Shown here: positions 10,795-22,556 of the stretch, one piece after another
Numbering within the stretch: the first letter of the stretch is position 1
Layout: each line of letters starts with the position of its first letter
Assembly: GCA_015698045.1 (NCBI GenBank)
Contig: BLAL01000050.1
Coordinates: forward strand, 248,001 to 312,000
Origin: Rhizophagus clarus
Lineage: Eukaryota > Glomeromycota > Glomeromycetes > Glomerales > Glomeraceae
Direction of reading: 5' to 3'
DNA: 64,000 bases
The notes under the pieces: model-generated
Told to the model about the DNA's origin: nothing
Databases searched by the model: none
The model's input: only the letters and a program-made list of their open reading frames with translations
Position numbers and translations under genes: made by a program

Positions 10795-13205
10795 GATCAC
10801 AAATAGGATGCAGTATGGGATTTTTTTGAATGAACACCATTAAACTTACCAAGTCATTATTCTGGAGAGTGCAAGTTTTGTCATAAAAAATAGCAACATG
10901 CATATATTGGTGTATTACAATCTCATCTTGCTAATGAGTATATGCCGATTACTCTGAAGAAATTCAAATCTATTGGTTTGGTTTTATTGCTGCAAAGAAT
11001 CCCATAGATGATGATACAACTTCCATTGCTTCACAAGAATTAAATCAATCAACAAGTTTTAATAAAAAAAGAAAGTTGATGGAAATGATGGTAAATTATT
11101 GCTAATTGTTCATAAATATTTTTTGTATTGATTATTATTTTAACTATTTTTAATATTAAGGCCAAACCAAAATTGACAATTTTTTTGAGCTTTTGTTTAT
11201 TATGGCATACCTTTTGCTGTAATTGATAGTCCATTTTTTCATAAATTATTATATCAATTACGTCCCAATTATACTCCTCCTACACGAAAAATACTTTCAA
11301 AGACTCTTCTTAATGAAAAAATTTCACAAGTTAATAAAGTTATTATTAAAGAATTAGAGAAATTAGAGAACTTAACACTCAGTAATTTTTATACTCTATA
11401 TAGTTAAAGAATTTTTCATATTTATATTATTTAATTATTGATATTATTTTGACTAGCTTTGGATGAATGGACTAGTCCAAATGCTATTTCTATATACAAT
11501 TTTGTTGTTTTGACTCCATCTCATCAACAATATCTTTATTGTCTACAGAATTTTTCTTCTTCCCATCATACTGGCAAATTTCTTGCTTCCAAAATAAAAA
11601 AAGTCATAGATAAGATTGGGACAAAAAAAATTAATGCCATTGTCACTGACAATACATCTAATGTTTGATTAGCTCGTGAAATAATAACTAAAAAATATCT
11701 GAGATATTAAATTTGCATTGTATTGCATATTTTATTAACTTAATAACAAAATTAATCTTAGGTAATATTAATTTATTGGTTAATTAGTAATTACTAATCA
11801 TATGATATCAAAAGTTCATAATATATTTTTTTTATAGATCATAACACTGCCACTAAAATTTTAAATGCTTGTAATACTGTTGCCAATTATTTAAAGCATC
11901 ACATGTTGGCAATCAGCTATTGACTAAGTCTGCTAAGAATTTAAAATTTGAAGGTGAAGAGCTTAAGTGTTTTATTAAAATAAGGTGGATCTTGATATAT
12001 GAGGTGGCATATTCAATTGTTAAAATGAAACGTGCACTTAAAGAGGTAATTTTTTTCAAATTTTAGTTAATTTTTTAATATTATATTTACTAATTAAATA
12101 TTAATTTCAATATTCTAGGTAGTAACTAATCATTTTGATGAAATTACCAACTCTAATGTTAAAAAAAATTCTTAAAAGGCACGATTTTTATGATAAAGTT
12201 AATACTTTAGCTAAGCTACTTTGACTTATCAAGAATGCAATATTGTTGCTTAAAGGTAATACTAATTTGGCTGATGTATTCATCCAAATGATTCGTTTAG
12301 CATATATAATCAAGAATTTTAGATCAAATAATTTAGTAGCACTTCAGCAGCATGTGATACAGGCATTTAATAGGAGATGGGAAGAGTTTGATATTTCTTT
12401 ATATCTGTTAGCTTATTTTCTACATCCAGGATTTTGAGATGTATATAAATTTTTTTATTGTTTAATTGTATTAGAAGTCAATTAATTGATAATAATTTTA
12501 TAGTACGAGGATTACAAAATAGAAATTATGCATTAATCGCTTTGGCTACTGGTAATATATGGAGGATGATGGAGAATAATCAAAATTTGTGTGAAACACT
12601 TTTTTCCTAAATGCGTAAGTATAAACTTAAATTAGTACCTTATAATGAAGATTTTAAGAATTTGGATAAAACTCCTATATTATGGTAGATGGCTATTGAT
12701 GATACTGAAAGTTGTCTGCAAGATCTTGCTTTTTATATTTTATCCATTACACCTCATAGCGCTGGCTGTAAATGAGTATTTTCAACTCTTGGGTGGCTAT
12801 ATGGAAAAAGAAGACTCTGTTTACAGATACCAAAAATCAAATCTATGGCTAAGATTAGATCATTTTATATTTCAAAGATAAACAATGAATTAAAGGTTAT
12901 GATTAATAAATCATTAAATAATTTTGAGGAGGACCTTGAGGGAAATGAACCTGAAAGGAAAATTGTGGAACAACATGAAATTCCAAATCACATTGTATCA
13001 GTATTGATATTGGAAAATATATTTGATATAAATAATATACCATTTATTAAAGATCTGAAGATAGTGATGAGGATGATGACAAAAATGATGATGAGGATGA
13101 GGATAATGATAATGATGATGATGAGAATAATAATAATTCTAAAAATATTGAAGAATCAATAATGGATTATGATGTTGAAGAGCTTGCTGTAAAATATTGT
13201 GAATA
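10795..13205 (+). pseudogene. hAT transposase (BED finger, RNase-H-like core, hATC domain), broken
   Basis: A BED-type zinc-finger region appears near 10800-10960 (DAVWDFFE, SGECKFCHKK, LQSHLANEY). The core includes DEWTSPNAISIYNFVVLTP (11459 on) and KINAIVTDNTSNV, a hAT DxTDNxxxx pattern. The C-terminal dimerisation segment reads SITPHSAGCK, stop, VFSTLGWLYGKRRLCL near 12750-12820. Exons seem separated by short introns (for example, one ending TTTTTTATAG near 11840). Stops occur at CGA-type sites (after TSNV at 11666-11668 and in GCK-stop-VFST), and there is a frameshift near 11900. The Asp/Glu-rich tail reaches 13160. Too broken to be active. Confidence 0.8.
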
Positions 13206-13653
13206 ATGTATTAAAATGCATAATACACTAATTCAGTATAGTATTAAATGTTTTAAAATGTTTGTTCTTATCTTTTTGTTGAAAATTTTACAAATTAAAA
13301 AAAATACTAATATAAATATTATATTGAAAGTTTAAAGTGTATATTCATAATAAATTTTTAAATAAAATATCAAAATTGAGCATCTTGAAAATTGATTATA
13401 TTATGAAAACAATATATTGGTTTTGTGACTTAAAATAATAATACATATAAAAATAATGTAAATAAATAATAAAATAATAAATCAACTAAAAAATTTAGGT
13501 ATTAATTTCAAATTTAAGCTAATTTTGAATTTTGGCATTTTGGCAGATAATTCAAATTTTGGCATTAATTTTGGCTTGCCAAAATGATTTGGATTTTAAT
13601 TTCAGAAATTCAGATTTCAGAATTTTGAAAAATTAATTTCAGGGCCATCTTTA

Positions 13654-14055
13654 GTTGCCAAACAAAAAACATGACCAGACTTTTAGAATTAAGATAAGAG
13701 AAGGTGAGAAAAGTGTTTTTTGGTATTTTTTTTTAACTAATTAATTATTTATTTTTTTTTTTTTTTTTTTTGTAATGTTGTCAAATGAAAAGCATGACCA
13801 GACTTTTGGAATTAAGGTAAGGAAGGGTGGAAGAAGTGTTTTTCAATGTTTTTTTTTTAACTAATTAATTAATTATTTTTTTTTCTTTTTTGTAGTGTTG
13901 TCAGATAAAAAGCATGACCAAACTTTTGGAATTAAGGTAAAGAAGGGTAGGGGAAGTGTTTTTCAGTATTTTTTTAACTAATTAATTAATTATTTTTTTT
14001 GTTCTTTTTTGTAGTATTGCCAGATAAAAAACACAACCAGACTTTTGGAATTAAG
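13654..14055 (+). repeat. Exon-like tandem repeat array, right half (units 5-8)
   Basis: Continuation of the array at 8890-9431. The interrupted fifth core resumes at 13654, and further cores lie near 13777, 13895 and 14014. The spacing is again about 110-120 bp, each preceded by a T-rich tract ending TGTAG or TGTAA. Three of these cores are followed by GATAAG, GTAAGG or GTAAAG; the last ends in GTATTAAAA and the array stops. Confidence 0.7.
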
Positions 14056-14459
14056 GTATTAAAAACTAAAAAAAAATAATAAAAATAAATAAATTTGGTT
14101 TAAAATACTGAAAAAAGTGAAAAAATAAATAAATTAAAATAAATTTTAATAAATACTAAGTAATTTACATTATTTTACTGAAATTAGTATTTTTTAAAAA
14201 TAAATCCACATATATCTATTATAAACTCTACACAAACATAATATATGAGTTACTCCCAAATTGATCAATCTATGCAAACTCAATTTGTGAGTTTAAAAAG
14301 TAACTTCATATAAACTCTATATAAACCTATATGTGAGTTATATTAGTATTATTTGGGATCCTTATAAAATATGCAAAAAAAATTTGGTATTTTGCAAAAG
14401 AAAATTGGGCTAAATGATCAGTGAAATGAGTTTTTTTCTTATATATAAATCATTAAAAA

Positions 14460-14600
14460 TATATAAAAATATATATATATATATATATATAAATTTTGAT
14501 AATCACATTCTATAGGTCAAAGTAAATATAGCTTATGATAAATTGTTTATATATTATATAAATTAAATAAAATATATATATATATATATATATATGAAAA
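14460..14600. repeat. TA dinucleotide tracts
   Basis: Two (TA)n tracts of about 20 bases (near 14468-14490 and 14573-14595) in otherwise plain AT-rich DNA. No gene is seen between 14360 and 14745. Confidence 0.7.
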
Positions 14601-14746
14601 TTTCTATTTATATACAATATGTTTGAACACTGTATCACATGATTTATAAAAAAACAAATTTTCAATTTTATTTTAGATTTTATTAGCTAGTTTTATAATA
14701 AAAAATAAGTTATATACCAAAAAATTGCATAATTTTAATTGTATTA

Positions 14747-15710
14747 TTAATGCCTTAATGCTATAATGTAAATGCAATATATAAAAAATATAGTAAGGAA
14801 GGATAGTGAAAAAATTAAAGAAGTAAAAAAAAGGAAAAATAATTGAAAAAAGATGAAGATAATTAAATAGGAAGTAAAAGGAAAAAAAAAGGTAAAGGAT
14901 AGTGAAAAGAAATAAAAAAATAAAATGAAGAAATAATAAGATGAATGAAAAAAAAATGAAAAAATGAACAAAAAGAAGTTAAAAGGAATGAAAGAAATAA
15001 AAAGAAATAAAAGAAATGAATGTTTAATAAGAAAGAATAAGACAAAATGAAAGAAAATAAAGGGAAGAAAAAGAGAATGAAAAATAACAAGAGAAATGAA
15101 AAAAGCAATGAAAAAATCCAAAGATCAATGAAATAAAATAATGAAAAAAAAATGAAAGAAATAAAAAAAGAAATGAAGAAACTAAAAAAAGAAGTGAAGG
15201 AAACAAAAAAAGAAGTGAAGGAAACAAAAAAAGAAGTGAAGGAAACAAAAAAAGAAGTGAAGGAAACAAAAAAAGAAGTGAAGGAAACAAAAAAGAAGTG
15301 AAGGAAACAAAAAAAGAAGTGAAGGAAACAAAAAAAGAAGTGAAGGAAACAAAAAAAGAAGTGAAGGAAACAAAAAAAGAAGTGAAGGAAACAAAAAAAG
15401 AAGTGAAGGAAACAAAAAAAGAAGTGAAGGAAACAAAAAAAGAAGTGAAGGAAACAAAAAAAGAAGTGAAGGAAACAAAAAAAGAAGTGAAGGAAACAAA
15501 AAAAGAAGTGAAGGAAACAAAAAAAGAAGTGAAGGAAACCAAAAAAAAAGTAAAAAAATGAAAGAAAAAAATGAAAAAAAATAAAGAAAAAAGTGAAAAA
15601 AAATAAAAGAAATAATGAAATAGATAAAGAAAAGTAAAAGAAATAAAAGAGAAATAATACAAGAAAGATCAGAACACCCATCCATAAAAAAAAGGAAAAG
15701 AAAGTCAATT
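14747..15710. repeat. Polypurine tract, about 0.95 kb
   Basis: The plus strand is almost pure A/G (runs of GAAAAAAATGAAA, AAAGAAATAAAA), so the minus strand is polypyrimidine. Open frames on the minus strand (Phe/Leu/Ser-only proteins of 124-281 codons) are products of this bias and are not genes. Such tracts can form triplex (H-DNA) structures; that is known for polypurine mirror repeats in general. Confidence 0.8.
15180..15540. repeat. 21-bp minisatellite, about 17 copies
   Basis: The unit GAAGTGAAGGAAACAAAAAAA is repeated almost perfectly about 17 times; one copy near 15290 lacks one A. It would encode Lys-Lys-Glu-Val-Lys-Glu-Thr repeats on the plus strand but has no gene context. Confidence 0.95.
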
Positions 15711-17065
15711 AATATCATTTTAAAAAAAAATAAATAATAAAAAAAAAAGAAAAAAGCTTACTTAAATATTAACTGAGATGATATACGTTTAAAAAAGAGA
15801 TAAAAAAGTTAGTAAAAAACAAAGAAAAGAATGAAAAGAAAGCAAAAAAAGTAAAACTTACCTTGAATTTCTGTCAAAATAGAACTAAAAACAGCCACAT
15901 CTAAAAAAAGAACAAATAAGTTAATAAAAGTCAAAAGAAAGAAGAATAAAAGCAAAAAAAAATATTTATTATCTTTTCAAAGCTAAAGAAAATCTAAAGG
16001 TCATACCTAAAAAATCTAAAAAAAAAATAAAAAAAAAAAATAAAATTACATTATTAAATCACATGTACTATATTCAAACATATTATGTAAACTAAGAAAT
16101 TTTTCATATATATATATATTTTTTTCATTAATTTTTTTTCTTTTATGATATTATTGAAAAAAATTTTAAAAAATAAAGTATTATTTAAATATTTATTAAT
16201 AGTCTAATATAGTATAATTTTTTATATGTATCAGTCACTGGAAATGTTATATATAGATTATTTTTATATTAAAAGAATTTTGTATAATAGTAATTAGAAT
16301 ATTTCATTCTATAATTAAATCATCAAACTCTAATACATCATACTTAGTAAATTAAAAATTTGATAAATCATTATGTATTCTATCAATTTCTATCTTTACT
16401 TTTCTATTTTTAGATATATATTGAAAAACAGCTATAAAAACAAAGATTTAAGTTAAGACAAAAATATTTATATAATTTTAACATTAGTAATATATGTAAG
16501 TTTTTAAGAGAAAAGTTTTTCTAAGCTTATTATATCAATTTTAAATAAAAAAAACAAATTTTTACTATAATAAATGGCTTTTTTTTTTAAAAAAAATAAT
16601 TCGCAATAACAATGAAAAAAATAAATAAAAATTATTTATTATTATTATATTTTCAATATATTCTTATTTTTTTATTTTATTTATTTATTTTTTTTTTGGC
16701 AACTTGAAGTTCTTTTTATTTAACTTTGATTAAAAGTTTATTTATATATAACTATTAAAAATTTTTTTTTTTTTGTTTTTATTTTAGGAAATATTTTAAT
16801 TCTCTTAATTTATATTTGATTTTTTAAGAAGCTATAAAAGAAGAATTAGATGAGAAACCTTTAGTAAATAAAATTTAGTTTGCAAAATATTATGCTTAAA
16901 CTATACAACATACATTTATAGAATGTTAAGTAGTAATAATATTATAGAATTATCCAATTATTTATTTCATAGACTAAAAAAACAAGTAAATAATCTTTTA
17001 ATTTTAAAAAAATATCATTAATGCTTCATATCATTAATTAATAAAATTTGAAATCAAAATTTATA
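15711..17065. other. AT-rich stretch without a gene
   Basis: Homopolymer-rich DNA. Apart from a purine-rich shoulder to about 16040 I see no coding frame, RNA gene or inverted-repeat element. Confidence 0.5.
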
Positions 17066-18710
17066 CAGTGGCTCGCATAAGTAACGCACCATATTAATGT
17101 CAAACGTTAAATTACATATTTATTGATAATATGAATGTATATAAATATAATATTTATTTTATATATAATATAGTGTAAAAGCATTAAAAATATAAAAAAA
17201 AAGTAATATTTAATAAACCAGTTTTACTTTATTTACTCAATATTTATTAAAATCGTGGTGCGTAATTTATGCATGTTTATTACCATCACAAAATTTAACA
17301 TTTTTTTCTTAAAAAAAAACAAAAAATATTAGTAAAAATATTTTTCACCATCTTGTATAATCACCTTTAGCATTAATAACATCTTGAATTCTTTCTGGCA
17401 TTGACTTAATCAATTTAGTACATGCCTCTAATGCCATTTTATTCCAAATCTGAGAAACATGCTCCCATAATGCATCTTTTCCTCTAATTTCAATGTTTAA
17501 TGCTTTAAGTTGACGGTCAACATCATTCCAAAGATGTTCTATGGGATTGAGATCAGGTGATTGTGGCGGCCATGGTAAAACTTCAATACTATTATCATCA
17601 AACCATTGCTTTGTAAGTATTGCAGTATATTTCAGATCATTATCCTGTTGAAAGATAATGTCTGAAGCATCAAATTCATAATACCGAAGTGTCTCCATAA
17701 AGTCCTCATCCAATATCTTACGATATAATTTGGCATCTAAGCCTCCATCAATTTTACATAGATAACCTACATCATGAGAAGTGAAATACCCCTACATAAA
17801 AATATTACCGCCACCAAATTTAACAGTAGATTTTATATGAAAGTCTTTAATAAGTGCCTCTCCCAGTTTCTTCTAGCAGTATAGCCATTTGTCTGATTCA
17901 AATATCTGAATTTTGGACTCATCAGACCAAACCACTTTGCTCCAATCGCTTATTGTCCAATCTTTAAACCTTTTAGCAAATTTAAGCCATTTCTTACAGT
18001 GTTTTTTAGACAAAAGTGGCTTCTTGTGTTTTACTCTAGACACCAAACCATCCTCCTTAACGCTCTATGTACAGTATCAACGCTGATTTCAATTTTTCAT
18101 TACTTTGTAAAGACTTTATTAATTAAATAGCATTTGAACATTCGCCATTCGCCAAGCGTCTTATGATTGTACGTTCATTATGCTCATTTAACATGCGTGG
18201 CTGACCTAAACGTGGTTTATCTTTAACTCTACCAGTTTTCGCGTATTTTTTTTTAAGCTTTACAATTATTGTATGACTTTCATAACCAATCTTAGCAGCA
18301 ATCTCTCTTACAGCAAAGCCACGTTCAAGCATCATAATTGCTTGTGCCCTTTGTTCAATGGTAAATTTGGGCTTTAGTTTATAAAAGTAAAAGAATATAA
18401 TTTTAAAAAAATGTAAGTATGAAAGTGTTTTTTTATCATTATTTTTATTATTAATTATAATAAATAAAATTTTTTTCTTAGCGAAACTTTTTTTTTGAAA
18501 AGCTGCAAATGTAACGCATCATGGTTTGGTAAGAAAAAATGCCACAAGAGCATTTTTTATTACACAAAAACAGGGGTAATATTTATATGTTAAAGATTTA
18601 CATATATACTGTTCATTTTAAAAAAATCAAATTAAACGTATTTGTTTTGATCGATAAACACGTGATTTCACATTTAAAAAAGTTTGGTGCATTACTTACG
18701 TGAGCCATTG
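17066..18710 (-). mobile_element. Tc1/mariner-like element, 1.65 kb, TIRs and TA duplication
   Basis: Left TIR CAGTGGCTCGCATAAGTAAC then GCACC; right TIR, inverted, CAATGGCTCACGTAAGTAAT then GCACC. Both ends are flanked by TA (17064-17065, 18711-18712), the standard Tc1/mariner duplication. The transposase is on the minus strand. A related copy lies at 46.16-47.72 kb and shares the subterminal motif GATCGATAAACACGTGATTT. Confidence 0.92.
17345..18370 (-). pseudogene. Tc1-type transposase (DD34E-like), broken
   Basis: N-terminal paired helix-turn-helix region at 18370-18123 (MMLERGFAVREIAAKIGYES, then the GRVKDKPRLGQPR linker). The first Asp is in KVVWSDESK (near 17930), the second in IIFQQDNDLKYTA, and the Glu in WPPQSPDLNPIEHLWNDV; the last two are on the intact frame 17713-17345. 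All catalytic residues are still readable, but the gene has stops at former Trp or Gln codons (TGG to TAG twice, CAA to TAA near 18123) and at least one frameshift around 18050. Inactive as it stands. Confidence 0.88.
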
Positions 18711-18712
18711 TA

Positions 18713-19421
18713 TATAATTATTTAATAGCTTTGGATAAGTCAGTTTTACTTTATTTACTTATATGAATCTTTTCTAATATTAGCTAATTTTTTTTTCTTA
18801 TAGTTTTTATATTTTTATTGGTTAAGCTTATATTGTTTATTTAATTATATTTTAGCTTTAGATTTATAATTTTATTTCAAAAACTAAATCAAGTTTTTTC
18901 TTGTAATTTGTTTGTAATTTCATTTAGACTTTATTTTTTTAACTTTTTTTAAATATTATTTTTGTAATTTTATTATTTATTGCTTTTTACTTTCTTTATT
19001 TAGTTATTTCATTAATTTTTTTTTATTTTTTATTGATGTTTTTATAATTGTTTTTTAATTTCTTATGAAATTTTAATTCAAATTTTAATTAAATATTTTT
19101 TTTTTAAGAGATCTAATCACTACATAATTTTATTAAATTTACTTGTAAATACTAATAAATAATTACACGATAATTAAATAAATTGATTCTTAAAAAAATA
19201 ATTATAATTTGAAGTATTTCTATTTACTTTTTTACAGTCATCTCTCTATACAGCAATTTTAATATAATAAAAAACACTATATAATAAATTGTTAATATGA
19301 AACAGATATTAACATATAAAAAAACCTCAATTAACTAAATTTTATTAATTATAGATTATATACCATTATACAAAGTAAAATTATAAAATAGCATATATAA
19401 AAAGATTATAACTAGTTTTAA
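18713..19421. other. AT-rich stretch; possible left end of a pogo-like element
   Basis: No gene is seen. CAGTCATCTCTCTATACAGC at about 19239 resembles the CAGTCAACTCTCTTTATAGT terminus of the element at 22.2 kb and could be an orphan end; no matching right end was found. Confidence 0.35.
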
Positions 19422-21265
19422 CCGGGGTGATATAATTCAGGTGATATCACCTGATTGATTTTTATAATTTATTTATTTCGATATAGGTGATTTAACCCGG
19501 CAAGTGATATCACCTGATTAATTTTTAATTTTTAAATTGTTTATTTTTTTTCTAGGTTTTCCAGTTTCGAGGTATGTTTTTTTTCCTTCTTTTGTTTTCA
19601 CTTTTCTTTCTAGTTATTTCTAATTTCTTTTTCTTTTCTTTTTAGGCCTTTTAAGCTCTTTTAATTTTGTGTCAAAGGTATGTTATTTTTTGTTGTTTTT
19701 TTTGTTTTCATTTTTCTTTCCATTTATTATTTTTCCTTTCTTTTTAGGTCTTTAATCTCTTCCAGGTTTACATTAAATGATGGTATATTATTTCTTTTTT
19801 TTTTCCTCTTTTTGTTTTTTTTTAGAGTCTTAGTTTTTCGAACAAGGTATGGCATTTTTTTCTTATCTTTTTTTTCAATTTCATTTTCATATTTCATTTT
19901 TACTAACTATTTTTTCTTCTTTTTATGGTTTATCTTTCATTAAATTATTCCCTTTTCTTTTTGTTTCATTCACTTTCTTCTTTTTCATTATCGCTCCTTT
20001 TTCCTTTCATTCTTTCATCCTCATCACCATTTTGTCCATTTTGTCCATCCTTATCATCGATTATTGTTTCATCCATCCTCATCACCAATTATCATTTCAT
20101 CTTCATCATTAATTATCATTTCATCCTCATCATCGATTTCATTTCATCCTTATCATTTCGCCTCCTTTTATTTTTTTTAGGTCTTAGTTATGCGAACAAG
20201 GTATGGCATTTTTTCTTATCTTTTTTTCAATTTCGTTTTCATATATCATTTTTACTAACTATTTTTCTTGTTTTTATTCACTTTCTTCTTTTTCATTATC
20301 ACTTCTTTTTTTTCATTCTCATGATCGTTTCATTCTCATTACCATTTTATCCACATCGTTGTTTCATCCTTATCAATCATCATTTCATCTTCATCATCAA
20401 TTATCATTTCATCTTCATCATCAATTATCATTTCATTCCTACATCAATTATCATTTCATCCTTATCATTTCGTTCTTATCATTGTTTTGTTTTTATTATC
20501 ATTTATTTTGTTATCTTTTCATTTCTCCTTCTCATCATCATTTCATTTTTTCATTCCTTTCTTATCATCTCTTCGTTTATCATCATCCTTTCATTTTGTT
20601 CATCTCGCTTTTGTCATTCTTTCATTTTTTTGTCTCCTTCTTGTCATCTTTTCTTTTTTTTTGCCCTTCCCATTATCTTTTTATTTTTATTTTTATTTCT
20701 ATCCCCCTTCATTTTATCTCTATTCCTTTTGTTTTCGATCTTGTTCTTTTTATTTCGCATTCTTTCCCTCTTCTTTTCATTATCTTTCTTTTTTTTACTA
20801 TATCTTTTGTCTCCTATCATTTTCGTTATCTCCAATTATTTGTTTCTAATATTATTTCCATTATTTCTCTCTCTTATGATCATAATTGTTAGGCTTCTCT
20901 TTTTTGTATCATTATTATCATTACTAGTTATGTTAAAGATAAATAATTGTAAAAAATATTAACTTTGATAAACAGGATTTTAAAGAAATAAAGTCATAGT
21001 TTAATATAATAAATTTTGTTATTTTTTTGTACAGAAAATTATTGCCAAATTAGCGATACATTGACTGGACAATAATCTTATGATCATTAAATTTTTACGT
21101 ACACAATATTGAAATTTACAATAAATTTTAGCCAATTAAATTTTAAAATTAATTAATAAAGATTTGCGTACTATTAAATTTATTAAAAATTTTTTATACA
21201 TGTGAAATCACCTGATTTTGATAAATTATTTATAGGTGAAATCACCTAGGTGATTTCACCCGTGG
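19422..21265. mobile_element. 1.84-kb non-coding element bounded by AGGTGATATCACCT inverted repeats
   Basis: The left end reads CCGGGGTGATATAATTC then AGGTGATATCACCT. The right end, inverted, reads CCACGGGTGAAATCACCT then AGGTGATTTCACCT. A second copy of the GTGATATCACCTGATT motif sits just inside each end (near 19502 and 21203). The interior is polypyrimidine-rich on the plus strand and has no credible gene. It holds CATCATC/TTATCATTTCATC short repeats (20030-20480) and exon-like units (19548-20200). The target duplication is unclear. Confidence 0.6.
19548..20200 (+). repeat. Exon-like repeat units in polypyrimidine DNA (five units)
   Basis: Short segments lie between TTTTAG and GTATG/GTATA signals: 19556-19571, 19646-19677, 19748-19782, 19826-19846 and 20181-20200 (16-35 bases). 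Two start with GTCTT and two share CTTAGTTNNNCGAACAAG before GTATGGCATTTTTTC. Intervening DNA is T/C-rich, like introns. Long Phe/Ser/His frames across this DNA (for example 19925-20962) come from the base bias and are not proteins. Confidence 0.55.
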
Positions 21266-21782
21266 AGCAAATTAGCAAGATTCATATAAAAATAATCCTT
21301 TTTATAATAAATTTTTTTATAACAAATTTTTTTATAAGTGAATTTATTTACTGCACCTTGCATTACAATGCATTCTTTCTTTTTTGTAAATTATTTATAT
21401 TAATCATTAGTTTATACACTACCCCCCTTAAAATGGCAAATGATAAATATAAAAATATATATAAATTTATAACGCAGGATGCGATAAATACATTATTTCT
21501 TTTTTTATAACAATTTTTTTATAACAAATTTTTTTCCAATAAAAAAAGATGGCTGATATATCAATAACTCTATGATCATTTAATAAAATAATAATTTTTT
21601 TTTAAATATATAATCTATAAAGGATACAGAATACTTTTATAAAAGATATTTAACAAATCATTTTAATGATATCAAAATATTAAGTTATGTCATCAATTTC
21701 ATTAGCTTTATATTTATACATCAGAGTTAACTTCTATTATCTATATTTCATCTTAAGAAGTTTTTTAAAGGAAATAATAATA
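21266..21782. other. AT-rich stretch without a gene
   Basis: TTTTTTATAACAAATTTTTTT repeats occur near 21297-21330 and 21500-21530. No coding frame is supported. Confidence 0.45.
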
Positions 21783-22190
21783 ACACCTCCCCCAGCCTTT
21801 TTTTACCTTAATTTCAAAAGTTCAGTCATATTTTTTATCTAACAATATTACAAAAAAGAAAAAAAAATTAATAACTTAATTAATTAAAAAAACTAATGAA
21901 AAATATCTTTTTAACCCTTTTTTACTTTAATTTTAAAAGCCTTACTTTTTAAAAAGAAAAAAAAAATAAATAATTAATTAAAAAAAAAATGAAAAACACC
22001 TTACTAACTTTCCTTTATCTTAATTCTAAAAGTTTGGTCATATTTTTTATTTGGTAACATTATAAAAAAGAAAAAAAAAATAATTAAATAAATACAAAAA
22101 ATAATAAAAAATATCTTTTCTAACCCTTCTTTACCTTAATTTAAAAAGTCTGGTTATACTTTTCATTTGGCAATATTACAAAAAAAATCT
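21783..22190 (-). repeat. Reversed copy of the 8.9-14.05-kb exon-like array
   Basis: Read on the minus strand, four units show TTTGTAATATTG-type acceptors, a core resembling ...GACTGAACTTTTGAAATTAAG (units near 22160, 22045, 21945 and 21825), then GTAAAAAAAGG. Spacing is about 105-120 bp. The core is less well kept than in the first copy. Confidence 0.65.
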
Positions 22191-22556
22191 TTTTTTCTAA
22201 ATCAGATATTCAGATTACAGTCAACTCTCTTTATAGTCACCTCCATTATAGTCACATTACCCTATATAGTCACCTTAGTTGAGTGTCCCAAATTTTCATA
22301 TATAAAAACTATCGTTTATAGTTACAAACTACCTATAGTCACTATCGCATCTTTTTTTAATTCGTAATCTGTGTAATAATTGGACAATTATTCATATACG
22401 AAGCCAGGATATTAAACATATGAAAAAATAAATCTAATCTGAATCCAGCTTTTTTTTATACCCAACCATTTTTTTTAACACTTACAAACTATACTTAAAC
22501 GTAAAAGCCAAACTAAAAATTATAATACAACTCTTCTTTCTATTAGAAAAATTATT

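Larger units (their letters stand above)
9432..13653 (+). mobile_element. hAT DNA transposon, 4.2 kb, decayed
   Basis: Terminal inverted repeats: left TAAAGTTGACCCTGAAACC, right (inverted) TAAAGATGGCCCTGAAATT, continuing into a longer similar region rich in TTCAAAATTCTGAAATCTRAA. The flanking 8 bases (9424-9431 attgccag and 13654-13661 gttgccaa) match at 6 of 8 positions, a hAT-size target duplication. It was inserted into a core of the exon-like array, which resumes immediately after it. The transposase lies in the right half; the left half holds a nested 1.1-kb TIR element. Confidence 0.85.
8672..14358 (+). mobile_element. Non-autonomous TIR element carrying an exon-like repeat array, split by a hAT
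   Basis: A 26-27 base terminal inverted repeat, CCCAAATAATACTAATATAA followed by CTCACA, lies at 8672-8698 and inverted at 14332-14358. Between them are eight units of an exon-like tandem repeat and a 4.2-kb hAT (9432-13653). Without the hAT the element is about 1.46 kb and has no coding capacity of its own. No target-site duplication was recognised. A second copy of its inner part lies reversed at 21.78-22.2 kb and just beyond 27.59 kb. Confidence 0.65.

Noticed and set aside
14863-15718. Minus-strand open frames of 124-281 codons
   Set aside because: They consist of Phe, Leu, Ser and Ile only and come from the polypurine tract and the 21-bp minisatellite.
19680-20962. Plus-strand open frames up to 345 codons
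   Set aside because: They are Phe/Ser/His/Leu low-complexity products of polypyrimidine DNA; all three frames are open at once, which marks base bias and not a gene.
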